A model generated the notes under the pieces. That model made no database searches, had not been told where the DNA came from, and worked only from the letters and a program-made list of their open reading frames with translations. 64,000 nt of DNA from Moringa oleifera (lineage: Eukaryota; Streptophyta; Magnoliopsida; Brassicales; Moringaceae): assembly GCA_021397835.1 (NCBI GenBank), contig JAJFZO010000065.1, forward strand, positions 2,653,501 through 2,717,500. The letters are read 5' to 3'. Every line of letters starts with the position of its first letter. Within the stretch, counting starts at the first letter, position 1. Shown in pieces: positions 59,202 to 64,000 of the stretch. Position numbers and translations under genes: made by a program.

Positions 59202-61085
59202 GGAAAAGTTGACAGATAAGTCACCCTTACTGCCACTCTACAGAACCGTAGATGAGATTTTCACCTCATACGACTCCTTGTTCAATTCTTTTGAAGTCAT
59301 TGGGTCCTTTTCCTCATTCGAAAATCTCCTCCCTTCTTCCACTCCGTCCCGAAGAGTAACTGGGACAAACTCAATCATGTTTTCATGTTCCAATTGAACA
59401 CTTTCCATTTTTGATTATTCTCAAAGGAGAAGATTCTTCTTTTTACCAAACATCTACGGATTCAATCACACAATCTTATAATAAGAACAAGAGATCTTTT
59501 TCGATTAATCCCTTTGCCCCTCATTCTTCAAGAATCAAAAAGATACTTTTTCAAGTTTGAATTTGTTCATTTGGAATCTGGGTTCTTCTACTTCATTTTT
59601 ATTTACTTATTTATTTATTATTTTTCTCTCTCTTTTCCTTTTTTATTTTTTTATTTTATTCCTTTCCATCATTCCTTCCTTAAGTCCCAAAGGTTTGATC
59701 CTATAGAATCTAACCCATTTTCTCATTGAGCGAAGGGTACGAAATAAATTAAATCAGATTGATTTTTCGATAAAAAGAACTATGTGAAATCTTTAGTTTT
59801 TTCCTCGTTCTCTATCCTTATCCTATAGGGACAACACTTGAATCAATAGAGAACCTTTTCTTTTGTATTTATATGAATCGATTATGAATCAATATTATTA
59901 CATTCAAATTCCTTACTAATACCTCTCAAGGAAATCTCGAATTGGATCCCAAATTGACGGGTTAGTGTGAGCTTATCGATGCGGTTATGCACTCTTCGAA
60001 TAGGAATTCATTTTCTGAAAGATCCTAACTTTCATGCTTTGGTGGGTCTTTAAGATCCTTTCGACGACCTATGTTGTGTTGGAGGGATATCTATATGATC
60101 CGATCGATTGCGTAAAGCCCGCAGTAGCAACAGAACCAGGGAAAGTTTACATAAGTATATAGAAAAGACAATTCTTTTCTATTATATTAGTATTAGATTA
60201 GTATTAGTTAGTGATCTCGGCTCAATGAGTCCTTTCTTCCGTGATTAACTGTTAGCACCAGTCCTACATTTTGTCTCTGTGGACTGAGAAGAAAAGAGGC
60301 TCAGTGGGAAGAGAATTGTACCATAGAAGCAAGGAGGTCAACCTCTTTCAAATATACAACATGGATTTTGGGAATGCAATGTAGTTGGGCTTTCATGTTG
60401 ATCCGAATGAATCATCTTTTTCACGGAGGTAAATCTTTGCCTGCTAGGCAAGAGGATAGCAAGTTACAAATTCTATTTCGGTAAAACATGTATTTCTATT
60501 ACTATGAAATTCATAAATGAACTTGATGGTAGTTAATCGTGGGCTTACCATTATCCTTTTCGTAGTGATGAATCTTGTATGTGTTCCTAAGAAAAGGAAT
60601 TTGTTAATTTTTCAGGGTCTTAAAGGGGTGTGGAAACACATAAGAACTCTTGAATGGAAATGGAAAAGAGATGTAACTTCAATTCCTTCAGAAATGGGAA
60701 GATCTTTGGCGCAAGAAGGGGTTGATCCGTATCATCTTGACTTGGTTCTAATTTTTCTATTTTTTTAAGAAAAGAATACCGCTTCTCCTACCCGTATCGA
60801 ATAGAACATGCTGAGCCAAATCTTCTTCATGTAAATTTGGCTTGATTTAGATTGGGAGAATCGTACGGTTTTATGTTATGAAACCATGTGTTATGGCTCG
60901 AATCCATAGTCAACCTATTTCCGCTAGGAGCAGTTGACAATTAAATCCAACTTTTTCCACTATTTTCATTTCATATTCGTAATAGTGTGAAAGGAAAGCT
61001 CGGCTCCAAGTTGTTCCAGAATAGTGGCCTTGAGTTTCTCAACCCTTTGCCTTAGGATTAGTCAGTTCTATTTCTTAATGGGGGA
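59202..61085. other. rps12-trnV-GAC spacer of the inverted repeat
   Basis: 1.88 kb in canonical position, recognisable along its length (for example TGCCTGCTAGGCAAGAGGAT near 60,438). Frames at 59,125, 59,514 and 60,517 are not known genes; I treat them as chance. Confidence 0.82.
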
Positions 61086-61157
61086 AGAGATATAACTCAG
61101 CGATAGAGTGTCACCTTGACGTGGTGAAAGTCATCAGTTCGAGCCTGATTATCCCTA
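61086..61157 (+). tRNA. trnV-GAC: trnV-GAC relic
   Basis: 72 nt with GAC anticodon (CCTTGACGTGG). One acceptor change (AGAGATA against TATCCCT). Upstream of 16S as in plastids. Confidence 0.93.
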
Positions 61158-61367
61158 AACCCTTTGACTTGCTCCCCCATCATGATCGAATAAGAATGGG
61201 TAAAAGGCTCGTGAGATTAACATGAAGGGGTAGGGATGGCTATATTTCTGGGAGCGAACTTCAAGCAAATATGAAGCACATGGATACAAGTTATGCCTTG
61301 GAATGAATGATAATTTCGAATCATCTTTGTCTACGAACAAGGAAGCTATAAGTAATGCAACTATGAA

Positions 61368-62246
61368 TCTCACGAAGAGTTCGATCCTAGCTTAGGATGA
61401 ATGCTGGAGGCATGCTTAACACATGCAAGTCGGACGAGAAGTGGTGTTTCCAATGATGGACAGGTGAGTAACGCGTGAGAACCTGCCCTTGGGAGGGGAA
61501 CAATAGCTGAAAATGGTTGCTAATGCCCCGTAGGCTGAGAAGCAAAAGGAAGAATCTACCCGAGGAGGGGCTCGCGTCTCATTAGCTAGTTGGTGAGGCA
61601 ATAGCTTACCAAGGCAATGATTAGTAGTTGCTCTGAGAGGATGATCAGCTATATTAGGACTAAGACACGGTCCAAACTCATACGAAAGGCAGTAGTGGGG
61701 AATTTTCTGCAATGGGTGAAAGCTTGACGGAGCAATACGGCATGGAGGTAGAAGGCCCATAGGTTGTGAACTTCTTTTCTTGGAGAAGAAGCAATGACAG
61801 TATCTTGGGAATAAGCATTGGTTAACTTGTGCCAGCCACCGCAGTAATACAGAGGATGCAAGCGTTATCTGAAATGATTGGGCGTAAAGCTTTGTAGGTG
61901 GCTTTTTAAGTCCGTCGTCGAATCTCAGGGCTCAACCCTAGGCAGGCGACGGAAACTACCAAGCTGAAGTACGGTAAGGGCAGAGGGAATTTTCAGTGGA
62001 GTGGTGAAATCCGTAAAGATCGGAAAGAACACCAACGGCGAAAACACTTTGTTGGGTCGACACTGACACTGAGAGACGAAAGCTATGAGAGCAAATGGGA
62101 TTAGATTCCTAGTAGTCCTAGCCGTGAACGATGACTACTAAGCACTGTGCGTATTGACCCACGCAGTACTATAGCTAACGCGTTAAGTATTTTGGCTGGG
62201 GCGTATGTTCACAAGAATGAAACTCAAAGGAATTGACAGGGGCCCT

Positions 62247-62279
<33 letters not shown>

Positions 62280-62852
62280 CAAAGTGAAGAACCTTACCAG
62301 GGCTTAACATGCCGCGAATCCTCTTGAAAGAAAGGGGTGCCTTCGGGAACGCGGACATAGGTGGTGCATGGCTGTCGTCAGCTCGTGCCGTAAGGTGTTG
62401 GGTTAAGTCCCGCAATGAGCGCAACCCTCGTGTTTAGTTGCCATCGTTGAGTTTGGAACCCTAAGCAGACTTTCGGTGATAAGCTGGAGGAAGGTGAGGA
62501 TGACATCAAGTCATCATGCCCCTTATGCCCTGGGTGACACACGTGCTAAAATGGCCAGAACAAAGGGTCACGATCCTGCGAGGATGAGCTAACTCCAAAA
62601 ACCCGTCTTCAGCTCGAATTACAAGCTGCAACTTACCTCCATGAAACCGAAATCACTAGTAATCGTCGGTTAAACATACAACGGTGAATTCGTTCCCAGG
62701 CCTTGCACACACCACCCATCACACTATGGGAGCTGGCCATGCCCGAAGTCGTTACCTTAACCATGAGGAGAGGGATGCCAAAGGCAGGGCTAGTGACTAG
62801 AGTGAAGTCATAACAAGGTAGCCGTACTGAAAGGCAGCTGGATCACCTCTTT
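61368..62852 (+). rRNA. rrn16: 16S rRNA pseudogene
   Basis: About 1,485 bp against ~1,491. Universally conserved sites are broken: the 530 loop reads GTGCCAGCCACCGCAGTAAT (61,830-61,849), the 1400 region reads TTGCACACACCACCCATC, the 1492 region GAAGTCATAACAAGG, and the anti-Shine-Dalgarno end is CACCTCT. Most changes are C-to-T or G-to-A. It cannot act in a ribosome. Confidence 0.95.
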
Positions 62853-63332
62853 TTCACAGACCGACCCATCGTCTCCACCTCGTAGGAACTACGAGATCAC
62901 CCCAAGGAAACCGTCGGTATCTAGGGGGTCGCAGACCAACCATAGAACCCTATTCAATAAGTGGAATGCAATAGCTATCCGCTCTCAGGTTGGGCAGTAA
63001 GGGTCAAAAAAGGGTAATCACTCATTCTTAAAACCAGCATTCGAAAAAGTCAGGGCAAAAAAAGGGGGGAAAGCTCTCCGTTCCTGATTCTCCTATAGCT
63101 GGATCCTCCGGAACCATAAGAATCCATAGTTAGAATGGGATTCTAACTCGGTACCTTTTGAGATTTTGAGAAAAGTTGCTCTTTGGAAAGCACAGTACGA
63201 TGGAAGTTGTAAGCTGTGTTTATGATGGAGTTATTGATTATCGTTGGCCTCTATGGTAGAATTAGTTGGGGGCTTGATACACGATGGTTTACCCTGTGGC
63301 GAATGTCAGCAATTCAAGTCCACTTATCTCTA
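62853..63332 (+). pseudogene. trnA-UGC: trnA-UGC intron part and 3' exon
   Basis: From 62,855 the sequence is trnA-UGC group II intron (CGTAGGAACTACGAGATCAC and later CTCTCAGGTTGGGCAGTAAG). The 3' exon at 63,298-63,332 is GGCGAATGTCAGCAATTCAA-like. trnI-GAU, trnA exon 1 and the first part of the intron are missing. Confidence 0.9.
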
Positions 63333-63489
63333 ACTCGTGAACTTAGTCGATACAAAGCTATATGATAGCACCCAATTTTTTCGATTCGACAATTTGATCT
63401 ATGATTTCTCATTCACGGAAGCTAATAAGATAAGATCCTTCCATTTACCAGCACCTTAGAATGTCATAGCCTTAAAGTTAAGGGCAAGG

Positions 63490-64000
63490 TTCAAACGAGG
63501 AAAGGCTTACGATGGATACCTAGGCACCCAGAGACGAGGAAGGGCATAGTAAATGACGAAATGCTTTGAGGAGTTGAAAATAAGTGTAGATCCAGAGATT
63601 CCCAAATAGGTCAACCTTTCGAACTGCTGCTGAATCCATAGGTAGGCTAGAGACAACTTGGCAAAGTGAAACATCTTAGTAGCCAAAGGAAAAGAAAGCA
63701 AAAGCGATTCCTGTAATAGCGGCGAGCGAAATGGGAGCATCCTAAATCGTGAAAATGGGGTTATGGGAGAGCAATAAAAGCGTCATGCTTCTGGGCGAAA
63801 TGATGGAGTGCTGCACCCTAGATTGCAAGAGTCCAATAACCGAAAGCATCATTAGCTTACGCTCTGACCCAAGTAGCATAGGCATGTGGAATCCCGTGTG
63901 AATCAGTAAGGACCATCTTGCAAGGCTAAATACTCCTGGGTGACCGATGGTGAAAAGAACCCCCATAAAGGTGTGAAATAGAACATGAAACCGTAAGCTC
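63490..64000 (+). rRNA. rrn23: 23S rRNA pseudogene, 5' end (runs off window)
   Basis: Starts TTCAAACGAGGAAAGGCTTA. A ~26-bp stretch is missing at ~63,947 (GACCGAT joined to GGTGAAAAGAACCCCC). Many C-to-T/G-to-A changes. Continues beyond the window. Confidence 0.94.

Noticed and set aside
59125..60768. Frames of 71-90 codons in the rps12-trnV spacer
   Set aside because: The spacer aligns by eye with ordinary inverted-repeat spacer; no known gene or family.
61155..61861. Minus-strand frames across 16S
   Set aside because: Shadows of rRNA sequence.

Overview
This window is angiosperm plastid DNA, but not a working plastid genome. Every stretch I can identify is plastid-derived: ribosomal-protein, rpo, atp, psa, psb and ndh genes, 13 distinct plastid tRNA genes kept whole, two more (trnS-UGA and trnA-UGC) reduced to halves, intron-split trnV-UAC in two copies (one lacking its 3' exon), and rrn16 and rrn23. 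Almost every protein gene carries stops or frameshifts, and the lesions are dominated by C-to-T and G-to-A changes (CGA to TGA, CAA to TAA, TGG to TAG/TGA). Ribosomal and rRNA genes are as damaged as photosynthesis genes, which argues against a reduced plastome of a parasitic plant. The best reading is an old, rearranged nuclear insertion of plastid DNA (NUPT) decaying by 5-methylcytosine deamination. The donor kept plastid rpl22 (lost in legumes), an intact ycf2 start (degenerate in grasses) and the rpl2 intron, so it is probably a non-legume eudicot; I cannot name the species.

Layout. Block A (1-14,945): rpoC2 3' part | rps8-rpl14-rpl16-rps3-rpl22-rps19-rpl2-rpl23-trnI-ycf2 5' part | ndhK-ndhC-trnV-trnM-atpE-atpB. 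Block B (14,946-22,667) is colinear with a normal large single-copy region: ycf3 5' part, trnS-GGA, rps4, trnT-UGU, trnL-UAA, trnF, ndhJ, ndhK, ndhC. Segment D (22,668-41,761) is colinear but inverted: complete ycf3, psaA, psaB, rps14, trnfM, trnG, psbZ, trnS-UGA/psbC, psbD, trnT-GGU, trnE, trnY, trnD, psbM, petN, trnC, rpoB 5' part. Block C (41,762-58,850): atpI 5' part, rps2, rpoC2, then the same chimeric order as block A. Segment E (58,855-64,000) comes from the inverted repeat: rps12 exon 2, trnV-GAC, 16S, trnA 3' half, 23S 5' end.

The main result is that position 1 onward matches position 43,849 onward as a direct repeat of about 15 kb that includes two non-plastid junctions (rps8|rpoC2 and ycf2|ndhK). 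Both copies also share frame-breaking lesions but differ by roughly 6-7 percent in a hand-compared stretch, mostly transitions. The rearranged, already decaying insert was therefore duplicated long ago inside its new home. The flanks of the two copies differ on the right, so this is not a simple tandem array.

A few short reading frames survive full length (rps4, psbZ, psbM, rpl23 of block C). Their substitutions follow the same deamination pattern, so I treat them as not yet broken rather than selected. I found no gene system foreign to plastids, no mobile element and no CRISPR.
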